DNA from: G963674665 sp964609625
Lineage (GTDB): Bacteria > Desulfobacterota > Desulfovibrionia > Desulfovibrionales > Desulfovibrionaceae
NCBI GenBank assembly: GCA_964609625.1
Contig: CAZSRS010000030.1
Coordinates: 1 to 52,207 of the forward strand
DNA length: 52,207 bases
Direction: 5' to 3'
Shown here piece after piece: positions 41,374-51,188 of this stretch. The notes under the pieces were generated by a model that saw nothing but the letters and a program-made list of their open reading frames with translations, did no database searches and was not told where the DNA came from. How positions within the stretch are numbered: position 1 is the stretch's first letter; each line of letters opens with the position of its first letter. The position numbers and the translations under genes were made by a program.

Positions 41374-42942
41374 ATGCCCACGCGCCCACAGCGCCTGCAC
41401 GTCCTCAACGAACTGGGACAGCGCCAGACATTGTCCGGCGAGGAAAACCAGTTCCAGTTCCTCGTCGCCCGCTCCGGCGGCCCCTTGCTGCTGTTCGGCC
41501 TGGGTCCGGAGCCGGGCCGGCTGGCTCAACGCCTCAACGCGTATGGCGCGGTCTTCTACCTTGAAGCCCCTGCCTTTGTCGAGCAGGCACCCCCTGCCTG
41601 GAAGCGGGACATTCCCAATGACTGGTGCCGACTCGATCCGGACGATCCAGAATTCGTAACAGTCCTCGAGGCAGCTTCCAGCCGGGGCGGCGTGCTGCTC
41701 TTTCGCCCAGCACCGCGCCTGTTTCCAGCCTTCTGGGGACCGATCCTGGCCAACGCCGTGTGGCGCCCCCTGGCTTCGCAAGCTCCCGAGGCCGTGACGC
41801 GGTCGGTGCTGCTGGCCACCCAGGCCTCCGGACTCCTCGGCCGTGAACTGGAGCAGGGCTTCACCACCCACGGCTTGGCGGTGCACACTCTGGAGCTTCG
41901 CCCCTACGAAGACCCGCACTTGGCCCGCCTCCTCACGCAGCGACGGCCCGCGCTCTTTTGCAGCGTGAACTTCCACGGCCTGGACCCTTACGGGGAGCAT
42001 TTCCACCTCCTGCGCACCGCGGGCGCCCGGGTGGCGGTGTGGTGCGTGGACAACCCCTGGCACCTGCTCTCGGGGTGCAAATCCGGCTACTGGCGGGAAG
42101 TGGAGTTGTTCGTCACCGACGCCTCGTTCATCCCCCCCCTGCGAAAGGCGGGAGCGAGTCATGTGCACCATCTCCCTCTTGGCGCCTGTCCTTCCCTGTT
42201 CACCACGGGCGAAACGGCCGCGACCCCAGTGGCGGCGCTGGACCAAGCCCTGGTCTTTGTGGGGCGCTCCGGCTTTCCGGAAAAGGACGCCTTTTTCGCC
42301 GGCTGTTCACTTCCCGAGGAACTGTGGCACAAGGCACTGGGTATGCTTGCATCCCACGAGCGACCGGACTTCGCCTGGTGGCATGAGCACCTGGGCGCTC
42401 CCGCCCTCTGGCCCGGCAAACAGGTCCGGCAGGTGGGATTCTGCGCGGAGCAAAGCGCCCAACAACTTCGGTTGCACAGCCTGCGCCAGGTGGCCGGAAT
42501 CCTGCCCTTGCACGTGTTCGGCGACGAGCAATGGCCTTTGCTGCTGCCGGAGCTTGCGGACATGGGCGTTCGTTTCCACCAACCGCTGGATTATTACGGC
42601 GGTCTGGCCGCGGTTTACGGCCGCGCCCGCTACACCCTGAACGTCACCAGCCTGCTGCTGCCCGCGGGCTTGACCCAACGGCACTTCGACGTCTTCTGCG
42701 CCGGCGGGTTCCTGCTCAGCGACTCCACGCCCGGCCTGGACATCTTCCCCAGGGAGCTTACGGCGCCGTGCAACGTGGGACCGATCGTCTCGCGAAAAAC
42801 CCTGGAGAAACGCCTCGAGGCCCTGGAGCGCTCCCCGACCTTGCGGCAGGACCTGATCAACCAGTGGCGGGAGCTTCTGACGCGAGAACACGACTACGTG
42901 CAAAGGACCCGGAGCATCCTGGAGGCCTGCGGCCTGGGCTGA
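41374..42942 (+). CDS. CgeB-like glycosyltransferase (DUF3880-type N-terminus)
   Basis: 522 residues. The middle matches the DUF3880 pattern (PALFCSVNFHGLDPYGEHFH, VAVWCVDNPWHLLSGCKSGY, ELFVTDASFIPPLRKAG, HHLPLGACPSLF). The C-terminal part resembles the CgeB/GT1-like donor domain (YYGGLAAVYGRARYTLNVTS, THRHFDVFCAGG-like QRHFDVFCAGGFLLSD). Such proteins are common in Desulfovibrio and are presumed to glycosylate surface or flagellar polymers. AGAAGG lies 6 bases before ATG 41374. The acceptor is unknown. Confidence 0.82.
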   Translation: MPTRPQRLHVLNELGQRQTLSGEENQFQFLVARSGGPLLLFGLGPEPGRLAQRLNAYGAVFYLEAPAFVEQAPPAWKRDIPNDWCRLDPDDPEFVTVLEAASSRGGVLLFRPAPRLFPAFWGPILANAVWRPLASQAPEAVTRSVLLATQASGLLGRELEQGFTTHGLAVHTLELRPYEDPHLARLLTQRRPALFCSVNFHGLDPYGEHFHLLRTAGARVAVWCVDNPWHLLSGCKSGYWREVELFVTDASFIPPLRKAGASHVHHLPLGACPSLFTTGETAATPVAALDQALVFVGRSGFPEKDAFFAGCSLPEELWHKALGMLASHERPDFAWWHEHLGAPALWPGKQVRQVGFCAEQSAQQLRLHSLRQVAGILPLHVFGDEQWPLLLPELADMGVRFHQPLDYYGGLAAVYGRARYTLNVTSLLLPAGLTQRHFDVFCAGGFLLSDSTPGLDIFPRELTAPCNVGPIVSRKTLEKRLEALERSPTLRQDLINQWRELLTREHDYVQRTRSILEACGLG

Positions 42943-42997
42943 GGTTCGGATGCAGGGCGATGACGAGGTCATTTTTCACGATCGACACCAACCCGTA

Positions 42998-43045
42998 ACA
43001 CACTCCCTGTATAGGATCGCAAAATCCAAGGAGCAAGGAGTGTGT
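42998..43045 (+). promoter_or_regulatory. Inverted repeat overlapping the Shine-Dalgarno sequence of the DksA-type gene
   Basis: ACACACTCC (42998-43006) is exactly complementary to GGAGTGTGT (43037-43045), which contains the last four bases of the AAGGAG ribosome-binding site (43035-43040). If both arms are transcribed, folding would hide the site; otherwise it is an operator-like repeat. Confidence 0.4.
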
Positions 43046-43046
43046 G

Positions 43047-43394
43047 ATGACCAGGACACAACTGGAAGAAATCCGTGAACACCTCGAGTCGCAGCTCGTC
43101 TCCCTCGACGCTTACAGCTTCCCCATGGAGGCGCCAGTATGCGCGGACATCAACGAATACGCGTCCCTGGTTTCCGACGCGCAGATCAAGGTGACCATGC
43201 ACGCTCGTACCTCGCTGCAGATTCGAGACATCCGGACAGCGCTGGAAAAGATGGAATACGCGGGCTACGGCTTCTGCGAGGAGTGCGGGGAATTCATCGG
43301 CATCCCCAGGCTCAAGGCACAACCAACAGCCACGCTCTGCATGGAGTGCCAGGCGGCTCGGGAAGAACGGCGAACAGCAACCGGCGTGCGTTGA
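43047..43394 (+). CDS. DksA/TraR-type C4 zinc-finger protein
   Basis: 115 residues. An N-terminal coiled coil (TQLEEIREHLESQLVSLD; IRDIRTALEKMEYAGYGFC) carries DINEYAS, near the DxxDxAS tip motif of DksA. The C4 zinc finger uses C77, C80, C98 and C101 (GFCEECGE; LCMECQ). It probably binds RNA polymerase through the secondary channel. ATG 43047 follows AAGGAG at 6 bases. It is monocistronic. Confidence 0.9.
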   Translation: MTRTQLEEIREHLESQLVSLDAYSFPMEAPVCADINEYASLVSDAQIKVTMHARTSLQIRDIRTALEKMEYAGYGFCEECGEFIGIPRLKAQPTATLCMECQAAREERRTATGVR

Positions 43395-43421
43395 CGTCTG
43401 CCTGGGGGGCTCCGGGCCGGC

Positions 43422-44090
43422 TCAGGGCGCCGGCTTCTCGAAGTGCATGTAATCCACCAGGCCTTTGGTCTGCCAATCGCCGCCCCAACTCCAGCCCCGG
43501 GATTTGAACGCCCGGACCACGGGGTGCTCCGGAGTGAGGGTGGCTGGATGTGTGGGATCGTACGTTGAGCGCGGAGGAAGTTGGAGTTCGCCGCGGATAT
43601 AGGGATTCTGTCTGGGATTGAGATCCACGGCCCGCCCGGTGGCGTGCATGGAGAGCTTCTTGCCCCCAACAGCGGCGCGGTAGACATAGGCCGAGGTGTT
43701 GTCCGTGTCTGGATTCATGCCATAGGGACCCTTTTTCAGGATCTCGGGATGCGCCACTGGCAGGACGGAGTAAACGGGGTAGCCGGTCTCCAGGATCAGG
43801 GCGAAAATCTCGCGCACGTCCTGCGCCAGATCCTTGTGCACCACGATCTGTCCCTTGTGCACTTTACCGTCAAAGCCATGGTGGAGCACGTCAACGAGTT
43901 CCAGATCACGCAGCACGCTCTCCGGCGTACCCGGAGGCTGGTTGTCGTGGATGGCCTCCCTGGGGGTGAGGGCGCTGTCCACCACGGGGTCTTGCATGGT
44001 GCCCAGGGGCTGCCCCCATCCCGAGTAGGGGGTCGGGAGCAGCGCCAGCGCTACCACGAAGAGGAGTATTCGCTGCAACAGGTGCCGCAT
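43422..44090 (-). CDS. M15-type D-Ala-D-Ala peptidase (VanY/CwlK-like), exported
   Basis: 222 residues from ATG 44090 (GAGGA about 11 bases before it). The signal peptide is HLLQRILLFVVALALLPTPY. The zinc site has the H-x6-D in SMHATGRAVDLNP and the terminal His in LVDYMHFE, with WGGDW before it, matching M15C endopeptidases or carboxypeptidases that trim peptidoglycan. The mature protein should act in the periplasm. It converges on the DksA-type gene. Confidence 0.85.
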   Translation of the reverse strand: MRHLLQRILLFVVALALLPTPYSGWGQPLGTMQDPVVDSALTPREAIHDNQPPGTPESVLRDLELVDVLHHGFDGKVHKGQIVVHKDLAQDVREIFALILETGYPVYSVLPVAHPEILKKGPYGMNPDTDNTSAYVYRAAVGGKKLSMHATGRAVDLNPRQNPYIRGELQLPPRSTYDPTHPATLTPEHPVVRAFKSRGWSWGGDWQTKGLVDYMHFEKPAP

Positions 44091-44139
44091 AGCACTGTCC
44101 TCGCAATTTACCACAGTATGGACCAAGGTCGTGGGGGCG

Positions 44140-44457
44140 TCAATAACAGGCGTCGCAGGCAGCCCAACGGGCATCCCTGGCGCGGGAGAAGAAGCGCTTG
44201 GGGTCTACACCGCCGTTGGTGCAACGTACGTAATAGCCGTTGAACTGGAAGGAGAAGCGCACCGTGCCCACCTCCTCGCCGAGACGCAGCACCGTGACCT
44301 TGAGCAGGCGGTTGTATACGCTGTACTCCGGATCCACATAGGAGCATTGGGCTTGTGCTGAGGCAGGCAACAGGAATGCCAGGCAACAGCAGGCCAGAAG
44401 CGCGGGACAGCGGAGGACGCTGCCGGCCTGGATCATTTTTCTCAGGGTCTTGAGCAT
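44140..44457 (-). CDS. Small secreted Cys-containing protein
   Basis: 105 residues. A signal peptide (PALLACCCLAFLLPASAQAQ) is followed by a mature part with four Cys (CSYVDPEYSVYNRLL; RFSFQFNGYYVRCTNGGVDP; WAACDACY). The order suggests disulfides. No family is recognised. It lies upstream of the M15 peptidase gene in the same direction. Confidence 0.68.
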   Translation of the reverse strand: MLKTLRKMIQAGSVLRCPALLACCCLAFLLPASAQAQCSYVDPEYSVYNRLLKVTVLRLGEEVGTVRFSFQFNGYYVRCTNGGVDPKRFFSRARDARWAACDACY

Positions 44458-44513
44458 GGCGTGGAATATTTCCTATCAATTTTAAGAAATATCGATATTT
44501 TTACATTCAATGC

Positions 44514-44533
44514 TTGTGGATAATTTTCCACAA
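44514..44533. promoter_or_regulatory. Inverted pair of DnaA boxes
   Basis: TGTGGATAA (44515-44523) is the exact complement of the DnaA box and is followed directly by TTTTCCACA (44524-44532, one mismatch). Together they form the 20-base near-palindrome TTGTGGATAATTTTCCACAA. Confidence 0.5.
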
Positions 44534-44712
44534 TTTCCCGTTCCTCAGCGTACTCAACTGGTTGGCCCCCTCATCCCAAGCCAGGGTATTTCGAATGTTA
44601 CAGCTTTTCCCTAGAATATCCAGTGTAAACGCTTTGTTACGCTATTGACAGTATCATGCCTCCATTTCATCCATCCCGAAACATTTGGGCATGCGTTTTC
44701 AGCCGATTCATG

Positions 44713-44741
44713 TTTAGTGTTGCGTATCCTAGGCATATAAG
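44713..44741 (+). promoter_or_regulatory. Sigma-70 promoter candidate for the small membrane protein
   Basis: TTTAGT (44713-44718), 17 bases, TATAAG (44736-44741). It lies about 100 bases before the small gene at 44844. Confidence 0.48.
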
Positions 44742-44843
44742 CTGCGCGCCGCTGTATCCGCGTCCCGTTCAGGATAGGGGGTCTGCTTGTCCCATTCCGG
44801 GCGTGGCCGCTCTATGCCGACAGGCTCGATGCAGGAACAGGCC

Positions 44844-44996
44844 ATGGAAGTCATTCTCGGTGTATTTCTTATCGCCGCGGCAGCGGTGCTTGTCGTGCGC
44901 CACTTCTTCAAGAACAGGCGACGCTCACCGCTGGTCAAGTTCGATTTCGAGGCTGCCAAATCCCGCGAAACCCGCCACGGCAGCCAACTTTCCTGA
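44844..44996 (+). CDS. Small single-span membrane protein
   Basis: 50 residues: one hydrophobic helix (VILGVFLIAAAAVLVVRHFF) followed by a basic, then mixed cytoplasmic tail (KNRRRSPLVKFDFEAAKSRE). AGGAACAGG precedes ATG 44844; ATG 44829 is also possible. No family is recognised. Its own promoter candidate and clear ribosome-binding site support it being real. Confidence 0.55.
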   Translation: MEVILGVFLIAAAAVLVVRHFFKNRRRSPLVKFDFEAAKSRETRHGSQLS

Positions 44997-45012
44997 TCGG
45001 TCTGCTTTTTTC

Positions 45013-45819
45013 TCACAGCTCCAGACGCGCACCGCTCCCCAGGGGGCGCACGACTCCAGGCAAGGCCTGGGCCAAACGTCGTTGCGCGGCATCCCCGGTG
45101 CAGTGCCCAGCAAAGACCTGACGGACCTGCCATGCGCGCAGGACCTCGATGCTTTCTTCCACGGCCTGGGGCGGGGCTTCAAACAGATGCAGGCCACCCA
45201 ATACGGTATCCACCCGCGTAAGCCCGGTACGCCGGCCAAGGGCGTCCAAACTGTTGCCCAAGCCGGCGTGACAGCAACCGAGGACAACCACCGCGCCACG
45301 CGCTCCCTCCAGGAGCAGGAAGGCGTCGTCCTCCACCGCATCCGGAGTGGTGCACCCCTGGTCAAAGAAAAAATGCTCCACCGCCTGAAACGCGCCGGGG
45401 CGCCTGGGGATGTCGGTGTGCAGCACCAGACCGGGTCGTAGTTCCCGGCTTTCACGCACCTCGACGATCCGGGCGTCCCCCCCACGCCAGCCGATTTCCC
45501 GGAGCACTGCCCCACCGGAGCATCGATAACGTTCGCGCTGCACGAAAGGATGCGCGTGAACCTGCCCTACGAAGCCCGCCGCCCGTAGCGAGGTCAGACC
45601 CCCGGTATGGTCGTGGTGCCCGTGGCTGAGGGCCAGACCTTTTGCTCCGCGGATGTCCAGTCCCATTATCCGGGCGTTCTCCAGCAGCGCGCCACCCTTG
45701 CCCGTATCCCAGAGCCAGAGATCGTCGTGGCCGAATTCCAGGGCCAAGGCGAAGCCGTGTTCGCCGATCAGATCGGGAAGGGTCGTTGTGTTGTCCACGA
45801 GCACATGCACGGTGATCAT
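45013..45819 (-). CDS. Metallo-beta-lactamase-fold hydrolase
   Basis: 268 residues from ATG 45819. The N-terminus ITVHVLVDNTTTLPDLIGEH, the metal motif ALSHGHHDHTGGL, VVVLGCCHAGLGN and the late FAGHCTGD fit the metallo-beta-lactamase subgroup that contains methanopterin-biosynthesis-like enzymes (7,8-dihydropterin-6-methyl-transfer type) and related uncharacterised hydrolases. The zinc ligands are present, so it is probably active; the substrate is unknown. Confidence 0.87.
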   Translation of the reverse strand: MITVHVLVDNTTTLPDLIGEHGFALALEFGHDDLWLWDTGKGGALLENARIMGLDIRGAKGLALSHGHHDHTGGLTSLRAAGFVGQVHAHPFVQRERYRCSGGAVLREIGWRGGDARIVEVRESRELRPGLVLHTDIPRRPGAFQAVEHFFFDQGCTTPDAVEDDAFLLLEGARGAVVVLGCCHAGLGNSLDALGRRTGLTRVDTVLGGLHLFEAPPQAVEESIEVLRAWQVRQVFAGHCTGDAAQRRLAQALPGVVRPLGSGARLEL

Positions 45820-45920
45820 GGGCGCACCTCTGTGGGGCGTATCCGGCACATTTTCACTCCATCCTCCCTGCGTTCGGCGAATAATTCGCCTATACTTGGC
45901 TTTTCTCTCAAGAGTCAAAA

Positions 45921-45949
45921 TAGTATACTACCGAAATCACAACGTATAC
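45921..45949. promoter_or_regulatory. Possible activator or operator site upstream of the small-protein operon
   Basis: The perfect palindrome TAGTATACTA (45921-45930) is followed 13 bases later by another GTATAC (45944-45949). The pair sits just upstream of the sigma-54-like element. Confidence 0.38.
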
Positions 45950-45953
45950 ACTA

Positions 45954-45969
45954 TGGCCTCATTCCTGCT
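45954..45969 (+). promoter_or_regulatory. Possible sigma-54 promoter of the DUF5320/CGGC/PocR operon
   Basis: TGGCCTCATTCCTGCT has GG (45955-45956) and GC (45967-45968) with the diagnostic 10-base spacing. It misses the A of TGGCA and one T of TTGC. The predicted transcript would begin at a perfect 7-bp hairpin TGCGGCA/TGCCGCA (45980-45995), which could stabilise the mRNA. Confidence 0.42.
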
Positions 45970-46035
45970 ATGCAAAAAATGCGGCATCTGCCGCAGCGTA
46001 CACATAATCCGCAACAATGCAATGGAGGCAAGCAC

Positions 46036-46380
46036 ATGCCTGGATTCGATGGAACAGGACCCCTTGGCGGCGGCGTGGGACGCAATTGCGGCCGGGGTGG
46101 AGGCAGAGGTGGTGGCGGTGGTGGTGGCGGTGGTGGTGGCGGTGGCGGTGGTCGAGGCCGCGGGGTCGGCAGTGGTGGAGGATCCGGCGCCGGTCGTGGC
46201 AGGGGTGGCGGCGCGGGCGCTGGTGGTGGCGGCGGCTTCGGCCGTGGCTCTGGAGCACCTACCCCGGCAAACTCGACCCAGGAAAACGATCTCGAGGCAC
46301 TGCGTGAGCAACTGGCCTGGCATGAACGTGAAATGGCCCGGATCAAGGCTCTGCTGGACGCGGCAGAGCAAAAAGGATAA
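46036..46380 (+). CDS. DUF5320-like Gly-rich protein
   Basis: 114 residues. The start MPGFDGTGPLGGGVGRNCGR is the DUF5320 signature. Then come a long Gly-rich tract (a run of 14 or more Gly, followed by Gly/Arg/Ser repeats) and a C-terminal coiled coil (LEALREQLAWHEREMARIKA). Such proteins accompany iron-sulfur or nitrogenase-cofactor-like genes in anaerobes; their role is unknown. GGAGG lies 7 bases before ATG 46036. Confidence 0.85.
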   Translation: MPGFDGTGPLGGGVGRNCGRGGGRGGGGGGGGGGGGGGGRGRGVGSGGGSGAGRGRGGGAGAGGGGGFGRGSGAPTPANSTQENDLEALREQLAWHEREMARIKALLDAAEQKG

Positions 46381-46440
46381 TAAGCCGTGGGGAAATACCA
46401 AGCCCACGCGCACAGGAACGCTCAAGACGAGGAACCGCCC

Positions 46441-46809
46441 GTGAAGCATAAGATTCTGATCATCGGCTGCAAGAACGCCATGGACGAAGTCTGCATCGGC
46501 TGCTCCCGCTGCTTGGTTGGATTCAACCGCAGGGAAGGCGCCTTTGCCCGCTACCTGGGGCAGGAGGCTGAAGTCATGGGCCTGCTCAGTTGCGGGGGCT
46601 GTCCCGGACCGGCCATTGTCACCCGGTTGGCCCAGGTCAAGCTGTGGAACGCCCCCATGCAGGAAAAACCAACGGTCATCCACCTGGGTCCCTGCCTCAC
46701 GGATCACTGCCCCCACAAGGAGGCCATCATGGCCAAGATCAAGGCCAAGGCCGGCATACCGGTGATCGAAGGCACGCATCCGTACATGCCCAACGACATC
46801 TTCGCCTGA
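46441..46809 (+). CDS. CGGC-domain metal-binding protein
   Basis: 122 residues from GTG 46441 (GAGGA 8 bases upstream; an earlier GTG at 46387 is possible). It has many Cys: IGCKNAMDEVCIGCSRCLVG, GLLSCGGCPGPA and LGPCLTDHCPHKE. The CGGC motif names the family, which is predicted to bind metal. It is 60 bases after the DUF5320-like gene. Confidence 0.87.
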   Translation: MKHKILIIGCKNAMDEVCIGCSRCLVGFNRREGAFARYLGQEAEVMGLLSCGGCPGPAIVTRLAQVKLWNAPMQEKPTVIHLGPCLTDHCPHKEAIMAKIKAKAGIPVIEGTHPYMPNDIFA

Positions 46810-46833
46810 GCCGTTATCTTCCAGGAGTCAGCC

Positions 46834-47079
46834 ATGCCCATCTATGAATACACCTGCCAGGGGTGCGGAGAACTGTTCGAGGCCATTCAATTCGGCTCCA
46901 TGACCCCGCCCGCTTGTCCATTCTGTGGTACAACCGAAACGCGCAAGGTTCTTTCCGCGAGTTCCAGCGTCTCGGGCGCCGCGCACCGGAGTCTTCCCGG
47001 CCCCAGAGACCATGGCTGTTGCGGCCAGACACCCGGCGCCTCGGGTTGCACACCCGGTTCCTGCTGCGGCAGGGCCTGA
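46834..47079 (+). CDS. FmdB-type zinc ribbon protein
   Basis: 81 residues. MPIYEYTCQGCGELFEAIQ and CPFCG form the four-Cys zinc ribbon of the FmdB putative regulatory family. The tail has extra Cys (HGCCGQTPGASGCTPGSCCG) that could bind more metal. AGGAG precedes ATG 46834 by about 8 bases. Confidence 0.9.
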   Translation: MPIYEYTCQGCGELFEAIQFGSMTPPACPFCGTTETRKVLSASSSVSGAAHRSLPGPRDHGCCGQTPGASGCTPGSCCGRA

Positions 47080-47102
47080 AACTTACCTACCGGAGTGTCC
47101 CA

Positions 47103-47612
47103 ATGGAAATGACGGATCTGCTGCGCAAGGAGGAGTGGGCTGCTTTCGAAAAGGCTCTCAATGAGCGCGCCCTGATGAATCCGTGCGTCTACGACACCAA
47201 CGGCACCTCGTTCACGGGATTCAAGGTCTTCGCCAACCAACTGTGCCCGGCCATCAAGAGCAAGCCCGAGGGCATCCGCGGCATCTGTGCCGTGGCACAT
47301 CAGAACATGGCCGCCAAGGCACGGGATTCACGCAAACCCGTCATCGCCGAATGCGACGCCGGACTGACCAAAATCTGCGTCCCGGTGTTCGTGGGCGACG
47401 AGTTCATCGGCATCGTGGGGGGCTGCGGCCGCATCCAACCCGACAGCGAGGTGGAAACCTACCTCATCCATCAGACCACCGGCCTGGGATTGGAGGAAGT
47501 GGAGCGGCTGGCAACAGGTGTCACGCCCATTACCTTGGCCGAGGCCGAGGAGATCGCAGCGGACCTGGAACGACGAGTCAAGGCCCTTGTGGACGGGAAG
47601 GCGGTTCACTGA
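47103..47612 (+). CDS. PocR-like sensory-domain protein
   Basis: 169 residues. It matches the PocR ligand-binding domain: VYDTNGTSFTGFKVFANQLC, GICAVAHQNMAAKARDSRKP, VIAECDAGLTKICVPVFVGD and EFIGIVGGCGRI. In PocR this domain precedes an AraC regulator and senses propanediol; alone it may sense a small ligand or metal through Cys. GGAG lies 8 bases before ATG 47103. It is the last gene of the small-protein operon. Confidence 0.87.
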   Translation: MEMTDLLRKEEWAAFEKALNERALMNPCVYDTNGTSFTGFKVFANQLCPAIKSKPEGIRGICAVAHQNMAAKARDSRKPVIAECDAGLTKICVPVFVGDEFIGIVGGCGRIQPDSEVETYLIHQTTGLGLEEVERLATGVTPITLAEAEEIAADLERRVKALVDGKAVH

Positions 47613-47663
47613 GCGCCTGCAACGCCCCCCCATGTAGCAGGGGCGGTGCCAGACAAAGGGGCC

Positions 47664-48371
47664 TCAGTACAGGGCCGGATCGATGATGCGCCCCGCCCAG
47701 GAGCAGGGACGCCGGTTCCATCGCATGGCCTCTCGCAGCTCCCGCAGGAATTGCAGCCTGGGGAGTTCGTGGATGCCAAAGTGCAACATGTGGGGCGTGG
47801 TCTGCTGGCAATCAATGAATCGATAGTCCCAGTGGGCCAGGAGCCGTGCCAGGACTACAAGCGCCACCTTGGAGGCGTTGGATCGCGTGTGAAACATGGA
47901 CTCGCCGAAAAAGGCTCGTCCCATGGCCACGCCATAGAGCCCGCCCACGAGATCGCCCGCGTCCCAGACTTCCACGGAATGGGCGTATCCCGCCTCATGC
48001 AGCGTGACATAGGCCAGGACCATCTCCTCAAGGATCCAGGTGCCCTCGCCCTGGGGGCGGGACGCCATGGCGCAGAGCCTCATGACCCGCTCGAAATCGC
48101 GATCCAGGGTGATCTCAAAAGGCCGTTGCCGCATGATCCGCTGCAGGCGACGGGGGACGTGTATCTCCCGAGGGTAGAGCACTGGGCGTGGATCCGGAGA
48201 CCACCAGAGGATGGGCGCACCGAGTCCGTACCAGGGAAAGATGCCGTTGGCATAGGCCTCGAGCAGCCGAGGCAGACTCAGATCACCGCCGACCGCCAAG
48301 AGGCCGTCGGCGTCGGCCTCTTCGGGATCAGGAAACAGCACATACTCCTGGGGCAGGTAGTAGATCGTCAT
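47664..48371 (-). CDS. aat: Leucyl/phenylalanyl-tRNA-protein transferase
   Basis: 235 residues. Motifs are DGLLAVGGDLSLPRLLEAYA, NGIFPWYG, ILWWSPDPRPVLYP, FEITLDRDFERVMRLCA, GTWILEEMVLAYVTLHEAGY, GGLYGVAMGRAFFGESMFHT and IDCQQTTPHMLHFGI. It adds Leu/Phe to N-terminal Lys/Arg so that ClpS-ClpAP degrades the protein. ATG 48371 is preferred; a TTG overlaps the clpA stop. It is next to clpA and clpS, forming a complete N-degron module. Confidence 0.95.
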   Translation of the reverse strand: MTIYYLPQEYVLFPDPEEADADGLLAVGGDLSLPRLLEAYANGIFPWYGLGAPILWWSPDPRPVLYPREIHVPRRLQRIMRQRPFEITLDRDFERVMRLCAMASRPQGEGTWILEEMVLAYVTLHEAGYAHSVEVWDAGDLVGGLYGVAMGRAFFGESMFHTRSNASKVALVVLARLLAHWDYRFIDCQQTTPHMLHFGIHELPRLQFLRELREAMRWNRRPCSWAGRIIDPALY

Positions 48372-48388
48372 CCTTTGAGCAGGCGGCG

Positions 48389-50737
<2,349 letters not shown>

Positions 50738-51052
50738 TTATACCTCTTCCATGCTGCTTCGTAAGGGAAATCCCTCCCTGCGAGCCAGCGTGTGGACCAT
50801 GGAGACCTTGATCTCGGCCAACTCGGCGGGATATATTCCACAGACACCCACGCCATCCTCATGCACAGTGAACATGATTCGCGTGGCCTCGTCCGGGCTC
50901 TTCTTGAAAACAGTCCTGAGTATCCTGACCACGAAATCCATGGTCGTGTAGTCGTCGTTGTGCAGGAGAACCTTGAACCGCCGCGGTTCCTGGAGATCAT
51001 CATCGAGCCCGATGTCCGGTTCCCCCGTGGGCTTTGTGAATCTCTCGCTCAT
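50738..51052 (-). CDS. clpS: ClpS adaptor protein
   Basis: 104 residues. The core has FKVLLHNDDYTTMDFVVRIL, a Phe/Tyr pocket for N-terminal residues, ATRIMFTVHEDGVGVCGIYP and AEIKVSMVHTLARREGFPLR. It delivers N-degron substrates to ClpA. GAGGTGA lies about 10 bases before ATG 51052. It is directly followed by clpA. Confidence 0.96.
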   Translation of the reverse strand: MSERFTKPTGEPDIGLDDDLQEPRRFKVLLHNDDYTTMDFVVRILRTVFKKSPDEATRIMFTVHEDGVGVCGIYPAELAEIKVSMVHTLARREGFPLRSSMEEV

Positions 51053-51188
51053 GGCTGTCCGTCACCTCTTTCTGTATTCTCCGAAAGGGTAAGTATCCTT
51101 GTGGGAGTTGTCGAGAGCGGCGACCTGGAAACAGTCTCCGTCTGCATGGAAAACTAGAGCAATCGCACGGTAAAATCAAGGGCACCGC

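Larger units (their letters stand above)
44458..44843. other. 385-base AT-rich non-coding region with DnaA-like palindrome
   Basis: The left part (44470-44540) has a perfect palindrome AAATATCGATATTT (44487-44500) and a near-perfect DnaA-box palindrome (44514-44533). The right part has a promoter for the small membrane protein gene. I see no other coding sequence. Confidence 0.5.

Noticed and set aside
45956..46035. Cys-containing frame beginning MASFLLCKKCGICR
   Set aside because: It is in a different frame, runs out of phase through the Gly tract and overlaps the sigma-54-like element and leader hairpin; the Cys pattern seems accidental.
45937..46779. His/Thr/Pro-rich minus-strand frames opposite the Gly-rich gene
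   Set aside because: They result from reading the GGN repeat tract backwards; the plus-strand DUF5320 start signature is clear.
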